The notes: a model not told the origin generated them from the sequence alone. 64,000 nt of DNA from Cellulomonas fulva (GCF_018531375.1 NZ_JAHBOH010000001.1:186001-250000); one strand, 5' to 3'. Positions 33,710 to 43,670 are shown, counted from the first letter of the stretch. Made by a program: numbers and translations.

Positions 33710-35176
33710 TCAGCTCGCGGACTTGGCCTTCGCGGCAGCGCCGGCGCCCGCGATCGCGGGGTCGGCCTCGCCCGGCTCGACCACGCGCGGCTTGGGCGGC
33801 ACGGAGGCGGCGCGGAACTCGGCGCGCGGGTCGTGCAGCGCGCCCAGCGGGACCACCTCGCGGCGGAGCAGGAGCGAACCGGTCCAGCCCGCCATGATCC
33901 GCAGCTTGCGGTTCACGGTCGGCATGGCGAACACGTGGTACGAGCGGTGCAGCACCCACGCGAGGAAGCCGCGCACCTTGATGCGGCCGAACATCTGCGC
34001 GACGCCCTTGTACATGCCGAGCGACGCGACCGCGCCGATGTTCTTGTGCTTGTAGTCCGTGACCTCCGCGGAGCGCAGGACGCGGGCCAGGTTGTCGCCC
34101 AGGTGCGCGCCCTGGCGCAGTGCGTGCTGCGCGTTCGGCGGGCAGAACTTGCCCGGGTTGAACAGGTCCGGCACGGCGGCGCAGTCACCGGCGGCGTACG
34201 CGTCCGGCACGACGTTGCCGTCGGCGTCGACGACCTGCAGCGCGGCGTTGCAGGTGACGCGACCCATCTGGTCGAGCGGCAGGTCCGACTGCTGCAGCAC
34301 CGGGTTGGCCTTCACGCCCGCCGTCCACACCACGGTGTCCGCGTCGAACTCGACCTTGTTCGACAGCACGATGTGGCCGTCGACGCAGGAGCTCAGGAAC
34401 GTCGACAGGTGGATCTCGATCTGGCGCTTGCGCAGCTGCTCGAGCGTGTAGCCGCCCAACTCCTCGCTCACCTCGGGGAGGATGCGCGGACTGCCCTCGA
34501 CGAGGACGAACCGCACCTCGTCCTGCTCGATCTGCTTGTAGTGCTCGACGGTGTAGCGGGCGATGTCCTCGAGCTCGCCGAGCGCCTCGATGCCGGCGAA
34601 CCCGCCGCCGACGAACACGAACGTGAGCATCCGGCGCCGCAGCTCCGGGTCCCACGTCGAGGACGCGACCTCGATGCGGTTGAGGATGTGGTTGCGGACC
34701 GCGATGGCCTCTTCGACGTTCTTGAAGCCGATGGCCTGCTCCGCGAGCCCGGGGATGGGCAGCGTCCGGGCGACCGAGCCCAGCCCGACGATCAGGTGGT
34801 CGTACGTCACCCAGTACGGCTCGCCCTCCTCGGGCGTGATCTGCACGGTGCGCTCGGCGTGGTTGATCTGCGAGACCTTGCCCTGCAGCACGTCGACGCC
34901 CTTGAGCGCGCGACGGTGGGGGGCGACGACGTTGCGGGGGTCGATCGAGCCCGCCGCGGCCTCCGGGAGGAAGGGCGCGTACGTCATGTACGGTCGCGGG
35001 TCCACGACGACGATCGCGGCCTCGCGCCGGCCCAGCCGCTTGCGCAGCCGGCGCGCGCTGTACAGGCCCACCGTGCCGCCACCGAGGATGACGATGCGGG
35101 GCACCTTGCGGGACTTCGCCGGGCGTGCGGGAGCGGCCGTCGAAGCTTCATCCGGGGTCGAGACAGAGGAAGGCAT
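33710..35176 (-). CDS. ndh: Type II NADH dehydrogenase (NDH-2)
   Basis: This 488-residue flavoprotein is attached to the inner face of the membrane and passes electrons from NADH to menaquinone without pumping protons. There are two Rossmann motifs: ILGGGTVGLYSARRL for FAD (31-45) and FVGGGFAGIEALGEL for NADH (188-202). DAYAAGDCAAVPD and FCPPNAQHALRQG are the FAD/quinone-site motifs of NDH-2. The C-terminal GFLAWVLHRSYHVFAMPTVNRK forms the membrane-anchoring part. ATG 35176 is preceded by AAAGGT. The ATACC-GTAAA-GGTAT inverted repeat right at the start may contain the promoter, which would make the leader very short. Confidence 0.92.
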   Translation of the reverse strand: MPSSVSTPDEASTAAPARPAKSRKVPRIVILGGGTVGLYSARRLRKRLGRREAAIVVVDPRPYMTYAPFLPEAAAGSIDPRNVVAPHRRALKGVDVLQGKVSQINHAERTVQITPEEGEPYWVTYDHLIVGLGSVARTLPIPGLAEQAIGFKNVEEAIAVRNHILNRIEVASSTWDPELRRRMLTFVFVGGGFAGIEALGELEDIARYTVEHYKQIEQDEVRFVLVEGSPRILPEVSEELGGYTLEQLRKRQIEIHLSTFLSSCVDGHIVLSNKVEFDADTVVWTAGVKANPVLQQSDLPLDQMGRVTCNAALQVVDADGNVVPDAYAAGDCAAVPDLFNPGKFCPPNAQHALRQGAHLGDNLARVLRSAEVTDYKHKNIGAVASLGMYKGVAQMFGRIKVRGFLAWVLHRSYHVFAMPTVNRKLRIMAGWTGSLLLRREVVPLGALHDPRAEFRAASVPPKPRVVEPGEADPAIAGAGAAAKAKSAS

Positions 35177-35265
35177 ACCTTTACGGTATCCGTGTGCACG
35201 GCGGAGCGGGCACCCGAGCGCCGGTGACGATGCGCACAATCACGCCGCAGAGCCTGTGAGTGTCG

Positions 35266-36801
35266 TCACGACGGGACCGCGTTGGCGGCGCACACCTCCG
35301 CGTACCACCGCGCGCTGGCCTTGGGGGTGCGCTCCTGGGTCGCGAAGTCGACGTGCACGATCCCCCACCGCTGCGTCATGCCGCGCGCCCACTCGAAGTT
35401 GTCCAGCAGCGACCAGGCGTAGTACTGCCGCAGGTCCACGCCCTCGCCGACGGCGCGTGCCGCCTGCTGCAGGTGCGTGCGCAGGAAGTCGAGCCGCGCG
35501 GGGTCCTCGATCTGTCCCTGCGGGTCCGCGTCGGGGATGCCGTTCTCGGAGATGACGAGCGGCGGCAGGTCCGGGTAGTCCGCCGCGAGCCCGACGAGCG
35601 TCTCGTACAGCCCCTCCGCGTGCACCTGCTGCCAGCCCGCGGGCGAGGGCGGGAACAGCTGCAGCCACGCGCCCGTGCTGTCGATCCCCGCGGCGCCGTA
35701 GTACTGCACCGCGAGCACGTCGGCGGGCGTCGAGATGACCTCGAGGTCCCCGTCCTGGACCAGCGCCTCGAACGCCGCGGCGTCGGCGTGCAGCTGACCG
35801 GGGCCCGGGCCCACCGCCTCCGGCGGGTACTCGCCGAGCAGCACGGGGTCGAGGTAGAGGCGGTTCTCCGCCGCGTCCAGGTTGCCGGCGGCAGTCTCCG
35901 CGCCCGGCGCCGCGTACACGGGCATGAGGTTGAGGGCGATGCCGATGCTGCCGCGGCCCCCCACCTCGCGGAACGCCTGCACCGCGCGACCGTGCGCGAG
36001 CAGCTGGTGGTGCACGGCGGCCATGCCCGCGTCGAGGTCCCCGAGCGCGGGCGCGTGCTCGGTGCCCGCGTACCCGACCATGGCCGTGGTCTTGGGCTCG
36101 TTGATGGTCAGCCACGTGGCGTCGACGTCGCGGAACGCCTCGAACATCACGGCGGCGTACTCGCCGAACCGGTCGGCGGTCTCGCGGGCCGTCCAGCCGC
36201 CCGCGTCCTGGAGCGGCTGCGGCAGGTCCCAGTGGTACAGCGTGATCGCGGGGTGCATCCCGCGGTCCAGGAGCCCGTCGACCACCCGGCGGTAGTGGTC
36301 GACGCCCTTCTGGTTCACCTCGCCGCTGCCGGTCGGCACGATCCGCGGCCACGACACCGAGAAGCGGTACGCCTGCAGCCCGAGGCCGACCATCAGGTCG
36401 AGGTCCTGCTCCCAGCGCAGGTACTGGTCCGCCGCCGGGTTACCGGTCGCGCCGTCGTCGATCCGTCCGGGCTGCGCGCAGAACGTGTCCCAGATCGAGG
36501 GCCCGCGCCCGTCCGCCGTCGTCGACCCCTCCACCTGGAACGCCGAGGTCGCGGCGCCCCACACGAAGCCGTCCGGGAAGGACATCGCGCCGGCGGGCGG
36601 CGCCCAGGCGGCGGCGGTGGCGCCCCCGCTCGCGGTCGCGGTGCCGCTCGCCACGGGCAGCGGCGTGGTCCCGTCGTCGGTGCAGGCCGCGATCAGGCCG
36701 ACGCCGACCAGCCCGCCGAGCTGCAGGACGGTGCGGCGCCGGATCGCCGGGTCGGCCCGGCGTCCGGCCAGGTCGGTGGTCTGGACGGTGGGCTGGTCCA
36801 T
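35266..36801 (-). CDS. GH1 beta-glucosidase-like enzyme, predicted Tat-exported lipoprotein
   Basis: This 511-residue protein has a GH1 (beta/alpha)8 barrel from about residue 74. Acid/base E235 is in LTINEP and nucleophile E419 in VISENG; FPDGFVWGAATSAFQVEG is the N-terminal GH1 signature. It should release glucose or another sugar from beta-linked oligosaccharides. Unlike most GH1 enzymes it begins with a twin-arginine leader (RRRTVLQ, 21-27), a hydrophobic stretch and a lipobox LIAAC with Cys40, followed by a Thr/Ala/Ser linker. It should therefore be anchored outside the membrane. A 14-bp palindrome lies 156 bases upstream. Confidence 0.9.
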   Translation of the reverse strand: MDQPTVQTTDLAGRRADPAIRRRTVLQLGGLVGVGLIAACTDDGTTPLPVASGTATASGGATAAAWAPPAGAMSFPDGFVWGAATSAFQVEGSTTADGRGPSIWDTFCAQPGRIDDGATGNPAADQYLRWEQDLDLMVGLGLQAYRFSVSWPRIVPTGSGEVNQKGVDHYRRVVDGLLDRGMHPAITLYHWDLPQPLQDAGGWTARETADRFGEYAAVMFEAFRDVDATWLTINEPKTTAMVGYAGTEHAPALGDLDAGMAAVHHQLLAHGRAVQAFREVGGRGSIGIALNLMPVYAAPGAETAAGNLDAAENRLYLDPVLLGEYPPEAVGPGPGQLHADAAAFEALVQDGDLEVISTPADVLAVQYYGAAGIDSTGAWLQLFPPSPAGWQQVHAEGLYETLVGLAADYPDLPPLVISENGIPDADPQGQIEDPARLDFLRTHLQQAARAVGEGVDLRQYYAWSLLDNFEWARGMTQRWGIVHVDFATQERTPKASARWYAEVCAANAVPS

Positions 36802-36956
36802 TCGTGCTCCTCGTCGAGCGGGCGTCTCTCCCCCTTGCGCGGATCCGTGCCCGGCGACGACTGCCAGGGGGACCGTTCCCGCGAACGAGACCTCGTCATG
36901 CTGCCAGGAACCCGTCTGCCAGGTCGACCTGCCCCCGCCCCCTGTGGATGACGGGA

Positions 36957-36970
36957 CGGAACCGGTTCCG
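36957..36970. promoter_or_regulatory. Candidate LacI-type operator CGGAACCGGTTCCG
   Basis: A perfect 14-bp palindrome with a central CpG sits upstream of the GH1 gene, as LacI-family sugar repressors prefer. A weaker inverted repeat CGTTC-CCGC-GAACG lies nearer the gene at 36874-36887. No LacI gene is in the window. Confidence 0.5.
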
Positions 36971-37018
36971 AGAGCGCACGTTACCGCGTCCGGGGCGGCA
37001 CCGTGGGACGAACTTCCC

Positions 37019-37990
37019 TCAGGCGAGGGAGCGCTCCGCGACGCTCCAGGCGATCCCGTCGAGGATGTCGTGCTCCGAGGTCACCACGTGCTCGAGCGTC
37101 CGCCCGGTCGCGGCCACCTCGTCCCGCACCCGCGCGACCACGTCCCGCCAGACCAGCGCACCGGCGCCGATCACGTCGACCCGGCCCGGGTGCATGAAGC
37201 CCAGCGCCGCGCGCTCGTCGCGCGTCATCGCCAGCAGCTCGTCGCACGCCGCGAGCACCTGGTCCACGCCGAGGACCGCGCCGTCGATCCGCCGCGGCTC
37301 GTACGCCGCGAGCCCCAGGGCGTGCGCGGTCACCGTCGTCACCGAGCCCGCAAGCCCGACGAGCGTCACGGTCTCGCCGAGCGGCACCGCGTCCGCGGCC
37401 TCGTCGAGCGCCGCCGCGACGTCCCGGTGCGCGGCCGCGCGCTCGTCCTCCCCCGGCGGGTCACCCGGCAGGTGCCGCTCGGTCAGGCGCACGCAGCCGA
37501 CGTCCATGGACCGCGCAGCGCGCGGCGTGCTCTCCCCCAGCACCAGCTCGGTGCTGCCGCCGCCGAGGTCGACGACGAGGTACGGGCCCGGGTGCCGCGC
37601 GGCGACGACGCCCGTGGCCCCGCGGAATGACAACGCGGCCTCCTCGGCGCCCGTGACGACCTCCGGCTCGACGCCCAGCAGCGCCCGGACGCCGGCGACG
37701 AAGACGTCCCGGTTCTCGGCGTCGCGCGACGCCGACGTCGCGACGAAGCGGACCGCCTCGGCGCCCAGCTCACGGCACACGGCGGCGTAGCGGCGGCACG
37801 CGTCGAAGGTGCGCTCCAGCGCCTCCGGGGCCAGCCGGCCCGTGCGGTCCACGCCCTGGCCCAGCCGCACCACCTCGGACCGCCGGTCGAGGTCGACGAG
37901 CGTCCCCACCGCCAGGTCGACGTCGGCCACCAGGAGCCGGATCGAGTTGGTCCCGCAGTCGATGGCAGCCACACGCGTCACGCCGGACAT
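37019..37990 (-). CDS. Exopolyphosphatase / pppGpp phosphohydrolase (Ppx/GppA family)
   Basis: This 323-residue member of the actin-like ATPase superfamily cuts terminal phosphate from polyphosphate or pppGpp. The N-terminal phosphate-1 motif is VAAIDCGTNSIRLLVAD and the second phosphate motif is VVDLGGGSTELVLG (about 139-152), with SASRDAEN between them. It is the short two-domain type, like mycobacterial Ppx2 (Rv1026). It follows DUF501 and divIC on the same strand, the conserved actinobacterial order. ATG 37990 is used; a GTG three codons on (37981) is an alternative. Confidence 0.9.
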   Translation of the reverse strand: MSGVTRVAAIDCGTNSIRLLVADVDLAVGTLVDLDRRSEVVRLGQGVDRTGRLAPEALERTFDACRRYAAVCRELGAEAVRFVATSASRDAENRDVFVAGVRALLGVEPEVVTGAEEAALSFRGATGVVAARHPGPYLVVDLGGGSTELVLGESTPRAARSMDVGCVRLTERHLPGDPPGEDERAAAHRDVAAALDEAADAVPLGETVTLVGLAGSVTTVTAHALGLAAYEPRRIDGAVLGVDQVLAACDELLAMTRDERAALGFMHPGRVDVIGAGALVWRDVVARVRDEVAATGRTLEHVVTSEHDILDGIAWSVAERSLA

Positions 37991-38045
37991 CCTCGCATCC
38001 CGGCCACCGTGCCCTGCGACGTGCCCCGTGGCTTGCCCTGCGACG

Positions 38046-38546
38046 TCAGCACGTGCAGCGGTCGGGCCGCCAGACGTCGCCGATGCGGTCCAGCGCCTCG
38101 TCCCCCAGCGGGTTCACGCCGGGTCCGGCCGCGAGCGCGTGCCCGACGAGGACGTGCAGGCACTTGACGCGCGTCGGCATGCCGCCGGCCGAGATGCCCG
38201 CGATCTCCGGGACGTGGCCCAGCGCCTCCCGGTCCGCGAGATACGACTCGTGCGCGCGGGCGTAGGCCTGCGCCAGCTCGTCGTCCTCCGCGAGCCGGGC
38301 GGTCCACTCCTTCATCAGGCCGGACGCCTCGAGCGTGCTGACGGCCGCGACCGCCTGCGGGTTCGTCAGGTAGTACGTGGTCGGGAACGGCGTGCCGTCG
38401 TCCAGCCGCGGCGCCGTCCGCACGACGAGCGGGCGCCCGCACACGCAGCGTGCGGCGACACCCACCACGCCGCGCGGAGGCCGGCCGAGCTGCTCGGCGA
38501 GGACCTGGAGGTCCCGCTCGGTCACGTCGGGTGCGCTGGTCGGCAC
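38046..38546 (-). CDS. DUF501 domain protein
   Basis: This 166-residue cytosolic protein is of unknown function. It is recognised by its DUF501 pattern: QLGRPPRGVVGVAARCVCGRPLVVRTAPRL with a CxC, FPTTYYLTNPQAVAAVSTLEASGLMKEW, then GISAGGMPTRVKCLHVLVGHALAAGPGVNPLGDEALD, ending in RCTC. The cysteines could bind metal. GTG 38546 follows GGAGGA by 8 nt. The gene lies between divIC and ppx, as in Rv1025. Confidence 0.88.
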   Translation of the reverse strand: MPTSAPDVTERDLQVLAEQLGRPPRGVVGVAARCVCGRPLVVRTAPRLDDGTPFPTTYYLTNPQAVAAVSTLEASGLMKEWTARLAEDDELAQAYARAHESYLADREALGHVPEIAGISAGGMPTRVKCLHVLVGHALAAGPGVNPLGDEALDRIGDVWRPDRCTC

Positions 38547-38655
38547 GGGAGTGGTCCTCCGATCGGTGCGCCGGGACCGCCCCGGGCGGCGACCATTGTC
38601 CCCCGCACGGGCCGGGCAGCGCTCGCGTCCCGCGGCAGCCGCGTCGGACGCGGAC

Positions 38656-39522
38656 CTACGGCGTCGCGCCGGAGTCGTCGTCGCTCGTCGTGTCCTTGCC
38701 CGTCGCGTCCTTCTCCTTGGTTGCCTTCTCCTTGGCCGCCTTCTCCTTGGCCGCCTTCGCCTTGGCCGCGGCGGCGACCTCCTCGTTCGTCGGTGCCGCA
38801 CCGGCGACCTCGACCGAGTCCCACACCGACGTGTACCAGGGCACCGCCGTGGTGGTCGCGGCCACCGGGGTGTCCTGCTCGTCGGCGGGCGCGACGTCCT
38901 CCTCGACCGTCTCCGGGTCGATCACGCGGTACGCCGTCTCGCCGGGCAGGACGTAGGACAGCCGCTCGCGCGCCTGCGCCGTGACGTAGGCCGGGTCGTC
39001 CCAGCGCGCCAGCTCGGCCTCGAGGTCCTCGTTGCGCTGCCGCGCGTCGGCCACCTCGCCCCGCAGCGCCCGCAGCTCCACCTCCTGCCGCAGATAGGTG
39101 TGGAGCGTCGGGTAGACCAGGATGAACGCGAGCACCAGGACCAGGCCGAGCACGATCGTGCGGACCGAGAACAGCCGGGGCGTGCGCTGCTGCACCACCT
39201 CCGCGCGAGCGGTGCCGCGCGGCGGGGTCGTCGGCGTCCGTCCGCCCGGCCGCGTCGCTCCCGGCCGCGGCGCGCTCGCACGGGGCGTGCTCGGGCGTGG
39301 CGCGCTCGGGCGTGGCGTGCTTGCGCCCGGGGTGCTCGGGCGTGGCGTGCTCGGGCGTGGCGTGCTTGCGCCCGGGGTGCTCGGGCGTGGCGTGCTCGGT
39401 GACGCTCCCCGCGACGACGGGACGGGCCGACCGGCCGTCGGCCGAGGAGGCGCCGGCGTCCCCTCCCGTTCCGCGCGCTGGCCGGCCGGGCGCGGCTCGA
39501 CCGGGCGGCGGGGTGCGGACAT
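38656..39522 (-). CDS. Septum formation initiator (FtsB/DivIC family)
   Basis: This 288-residue bitopic cell-division protein has a cytoplasmic N-terminal region (1-115) that is disordered and rich in Pro/Ser/Thr/Arg, with a repeated PSTPRPSTPGASTPR block (about 41-85). One membrane helix (122-138, VRTIVLGLVLVLAFILVYP) and a periplasmic leucine-zipper coiled coil (140-173) follow, then the DPAYVTAQARERLSYVLPGETAYRV motif that defines FtsB/DivIC. The tail has an unusual Lys/Ala/Glu block (KAAKEKAAKEKATKEK). It would act with FtsL/FtsQ in divisome assembly. The start ATG 39522 is tentative; a GTG at 39588 would add 22 residues. Confidence 0.85.
   Translation of the reverse strand: MSAPRRPVEPRPAGQRAEREGTPAPPRPTAGRPVPSSRGASPSTPRPSTPGASTPRPSTPRPSTPGASTPRPSAPRPSTPRASAPRPGATRPGGRTPTTPPRGTARAEVVQQRTPRLFSVRTIVLGLVLVLAFILVYPTLHTYLRQEVELRALRGEVADARQRNEDLEAELARWDDPAYVTAQARERLSYVLPGETAYRVIDPETVEEDVAPADEQDTPVAATTTAVPWYTSVWDSVEVAGAAPTNEEVAAAAKAKAAKEKAAKEKATKEKDATGKDTTSDDDSGATP
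39268..39402. repeat. In-frame tandem repeat in the divIC gene
   Basis: Units of 15 and 45 bases (built on CTCGGGCGTGGCGTG) repeat through this stretch; a block of about 30 bases at 39306 recurs at 39351, 45 bases later. All periods are multiples of three, so length changes keep the frame. It encodes the Pro/Ser/Thr-rich cytoplasmic region of the division protein. Confidence 0.85.
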
Positions 39523-39636
39523 GCCCTGATCATGCCCCGGGTGCCCCTGCTCGCCCGGGACCCCGCCGCGCGGCGCCGTGTCCTTCACCGTTCGTCCACC
39601 ACCGGCGTCGACGCGGCCGGCCTCCGGCCGTCGTCG

Positions 39637-40902
39637 TCAGCGTCCGCCCGCGTCCGCGCTCTCCCGCGGCTCAGGGCCGGCGCCTGTCGTTGCGTCGTCG
39701 CCGGGAGTCGTCGCGTCCGCCGTGGGGCCGGCCGTCGGGGTGGTCGTCGCGTCGGGCACGGCGGTGGGGCTCGTCGCCGCGTCAGGTGCCTCCGTCGTGT
39801 CCGCGTCCGGCGTCGCATCGCCACCCTCGTCGGGCACCGGGGCGGGCGCGCCGGTGGGGATCGTGAGGGGCTGGGCCGCCGCGAACGGCCACCCGGGGAC
39901 CGACGGCTGCCACGTCGTGTCGGTGCGCCAGACCAGCTCGCCGCCCGCCCAGTAGGCGTCCTCGTCGAGCGCGTACACCGGGTAGGAGCGCAGCGGGTAC
40001 GCGTTCTCGACCACGGCGCCGTCGGCGGACAGGCCACCGTTCCGGAACGAGTTCTCGAGCCCGTCGGTCGAGTACCACGGGCCGGTCGAGCCGTTGGCGC
40101 CGAGCGTCACGGGCCGGCCCGCCTGGTCGAACACCTGCGCGCCGTCGACGACCGCGCCGGACGCGTCGTAGACGAACAGGTCGGTCGCGTACTCGCCGCC
40201 GACGACGACACCGTCGTCGACCCACGGCGCGGAGTACGCGTCCGTGCTCGGGCGCTCCTGGACCCACGGGAGCGTGATCACGAGCACTGCGGCGGCGAAG
40301 GCGCCCAGGACGCTCACCGCCATGAGCAGACCGTTCCATCGCTCGCGAGCACGCCAGCGCCCGCGGCCCCACTGCACGCTCGTGACGACGAGCACCAGGA
40401 GCAGCACGTACCCGAACCCCGTTGCGGGCAGCGGCAGACGGTCCCCGCGCCAGCCGCCGATCACCGTGAGCACGAGAGCCGTCAGCGCCCAGCCACGCAG
40501 CAGCCACCACACCGGCCGTAACGCGACCAGGAAGTCCTCGGTCGGCGGCCACCACCGAGTAGCGCGCAGGACCTTCAGCAGCTCCGTGCCGGTGGCCACG
40601 GCCCGGGCGCCCCGCGCACGGACACGCTCGTCGAGCGTCCGGCGCCGCGGAGCGCCGGGCGCCGCGAGCCCGGCGGCCGAGCGCAGCTCCGCCGCGTACT
40701 CCGCCGGCGTGCCGAACAGCTCGGCGAGCGTCCCCGCCGGCCGCCCGGCGCCCGGCGCGTCAGCGAGCGCCTCCGCGAGGTCCGCCTCCAGCCCGTCCGT
40801 GAGCTCGTCGACCTGGTCCGTTCCGAGGTCCGCGAGAGCCGTCCGCACCTGCGCGGCGTAGGCCGCGACGTCGGCTGTCCTGGGCGTGTCCGTGATGCTC
40901 AC
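39637..40902 (-). CDS. HAAS-domain-containing membrane protein
   Basis: This 421-residue protein is coupled to a PadR gene. The N-terminal 95 residues (YAAQVRTALADLGTDQVDELTDGLEADLAEAL, then LFGTPAEYAAELRSAAG) form a HAAS-type (DUF1700-like) helical domain. Four helices follow (about 135-240). An extracytoplasmic beta-rich domain then starts about 250 (WVDDGVVVGGEYATDLFVYDASG), and a long Thr/Asp/Pro-rich tail closes the protein. PadR-HAAS pairs are common in Gram-positive bacteria and are thought to sense envelope conditions. GTG 40902 overlaps the PadR stop (GTGA). Confidence 0.75.
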   Translation of the reverse strand: MSITDTPRTADVAAYAAQVRTALADLGTDQVDELTDGLEADLAEALADAPGAGRPAGTLAELFGTPAEYAAELRSAAGLAAPGAPRRRTLDERVRARGARAVATGTELLKVLRATRWWPPTEDFLVALRPVWWLLRGWALTALVLTVIGGWRGDRLPLPATGFGYVLLLVLVVTSVQWGRGRWRARERWNGLLMAVSVLGAFAAAVLVITLPWVQERPSTDAYSAPWVDDGVVVGGEYATDLFVYDASGAVVDGAQVFDQAGRPVTLGANGSTGPWYSTDGLENSFRNGGLSADGAVVENAYPLRSYPVYALDEDAYWAGGELVWRTDTTWQPSVPGWPFAAAQPLTIPTGAPAPVPDEGGDATPDADTTEAPDAATSPTAVPDATTTPTAGPTADATTPGDDATTGAGPEPRESADAGGR

Positions 40903-41228
40903 TTGCGCTCCCCCGTCTCGAGCAGGCGCGTCATGGTGCCCGCGAACTCCTGCCACTCCTTGCGCTGTGCGTCGAGCATCGCCCGGCCCTGCGCGTTGAT
41001 GCCGTAGTACTTGCGGTGCGGTCCCTCGTCGGACGGCACCACGTACGACGAGAGCGCGCCGCCCGCGTAGAGCCGCCGCAGCGTGCCGTACACCGACGCG
41101 TCACCCACGTCCTCGAGACCGGCGGTACGCAGTCGGCGTACCACGTCGTACCCGTACCCGTCGGCGGCCTCGACGACCGCGAGCACCGCGACGTCGAGCA
41201 CCCCCTTGAGCAGTTGTGTCGTGTCCAC
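40899..41228 (-). CDS. PadR-family transcriptional regulator (short)
   Basis: This 109-residue regulator starts VDTTQLLKGVLDVAVLAVVEA, the classical short (subfamily 1) PadR N-terminus. It continues with ASVYGTLRRLYAGGALSSYVVPSDEGPHRKYYGINAQGRAML, the recognition helix and wing. GTG 41228 follows GGAGGG closely; the longer upstream frame is unlikely. It is coupled by GTGA to the HAAS membrane protein and probably represses its own operon. Confidence 0.9.
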   Translation of the reverse strand: MDTTQLLKGVLDVAVLAVVEAADGYGYDVVRRLRTAGLEDVGDASVYGTLRRLYAGGALSSYVVPSDEGPHRKYYGINAQGRAMLDAQRKEWQEFAGTMTRLLETGERK

Positions 41229-41608
41229 GCACCCTCCGATCCTCACCGCTCCCGTGCTCTCGCACCGCACACTACTGCGCATCCCGCACTACCGCCTACA
41301 CCGACACACCGTGCCCACGGGAACGGGTGACACGCGCGTCGACTCATGCCTCAGCACAGTCGTCGGAAGCCGAGCCGACGCCTCCCCCGCCGCCGCGTGG
41401 CTGAGCGCGTGGTTGCACGGGTCGTTGCTCCACACGCCGCGAACGCCGCGGCGTGTCATGCAACCACCGGTGCAGCCACGGGTGGCGAGCGGATCGGGCG
41501 GGGGGCGAGCGGATCGGGCGGGGGTGGGGACGGCGGAGGCCGGCCGCCCCGGGTGGGGCGACCGGCCTCGGGTGCGCGCGGGTGGCCGCGCGCGTCAGGC
41601 TGAGGTGA
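41229..41608. other. Intergenic region between eno and the PadR-HAAS pair
   Basis: This 380-base gap must contain the PadR promoter and the end of the eno transcript. On the minus strand two similar words (GTAGTGCGGG and GTAGTGTGCGG, about 41267-41300) occur upstream of PadR. CGAGCGGATCGGGCGGGG occurs twice at about 41486-41524. No gene is seen. Confidence 0.5.
41536..41569 (-). terminator. eno terminator
   Basis: GAGGCCGG and CGCCCC in the left arm pair with GGGGCG and CCGGCCTC in the right arm, with a single C/A mismatch, forming a 14-bp hairpin about 40 bases after the eno stop codon. Confidence 0.75.
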
Positions 41609-42940
<1,332 letters not shown>

Positions 42941-43014
42941 TCACCCTAGTGGCGTCCGACGACGACCGCGTCGGGACCTCGGTCCGGTGGACACCCTCAC
43001 GCGGCTCACCGACG

Positions 43015-43605
43015 TCAGCCGTCCGACGGGCGCTCGTCCGTCGCCAGGACGGCCATGAGGACCGAGCCCGACCACTCGCCGTCCCACAGGAGGGTGTCCC
43101 GCTGCCGGCCCTCGACGACGAACCCCGCCTTCTCGTACGACCGCTGCGCGCGGGGGTTGAAGTCGAAGACGTCGAGCTGGACGCGGTGCAGTCCCACGCG
43201 GCCGAACGCGTGGTCGAGGACCGCGGTCATCGCCTCGGTCCCGTAGCCCCGTCCGGGCATGCCGGTGGCCAGCGCGATGCGCACGTTCATGCACGCGTTG
43301 TCGTCGTCGAGGTCGTTGAGGACCACCTCGCCGACGTACGCGCCGTCGGGCAGGGTGATCGCCCAGTCGGCGCGGTCGTCGGCGGCCGCGACGCGCTCGA
43401 GGTGCGCGGCGACCTGCTCGCGCGTGAACGTCGCGTGCGTGCCCGTCAGGCGCATCGACTCCGGGTCCTGCAGCGCGTCCCAGGTCGCGTCCAGGTGCTC
43501 GGGGCCGAGCGGGACCAGCACCAGGCGTGGCGTGCGCAGGATGGGGACCGTCCGCAGCGCGGCGCGGTCGACGACGGGCTGCGGCACCGCGGGCGTGACG
43601 GGCAT
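43015..43605 (-). CDS. GNAT-family N-acetyltransferase (RimJ/RimL type)
   Basis: This 196-residue acetyltransferase has the N-terminal ILRTPRLVLVPLGPEHLDATW typical of RimJ/RimL-type enzymes. The acetyl-CoA loop is IALATGMPGRGYGTEAMTAVLDHAFGRVGLHRVQLDV, where the R/QxxGxG/A motif is GRGYGTE, followed by NPRAQRSYEKAGFVVEG. It could acetylate ribosomal-protein N-termini or a small amine; the substrate is not evident. It lies 65 bases downstream in gene order from the xylanase, with no strong terminator between them. Confidence 0.9.
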   Translation of the reverse strand: MPVTPAVPQPVVDRAALRTVPILRTPRLVLVPLGPEHLDATWDALQDPESMRLTGTHATFTREQVAAHLERVAAADDRADWAITLPDGAYVGEVVLNDLDDDNACMNVRIALATGMPGRGYGTEAMTAVLDHAFGRVGLHRVQLDVFDFNPRAQRSYEKAGFVVEGRQRDTLLWDGEWSGSVLMAVLATDERPSDG

Positions 43606-43670
43606 GACCCCAGGCTACGCACGCACCGCGGCGGTGGACCGCGCGCGTGGGCCGCGTCGGCCGTCCGTGG

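Noticed and set aside
37019-37990. Assigning the Ppx/GppA protein specifically as GppA
   Set aside because: The short form lacks the C-terminal HD-like domain of E. coli Ppx/GppA and sequence alone does not separate polyphosphate from pppGpp activity.
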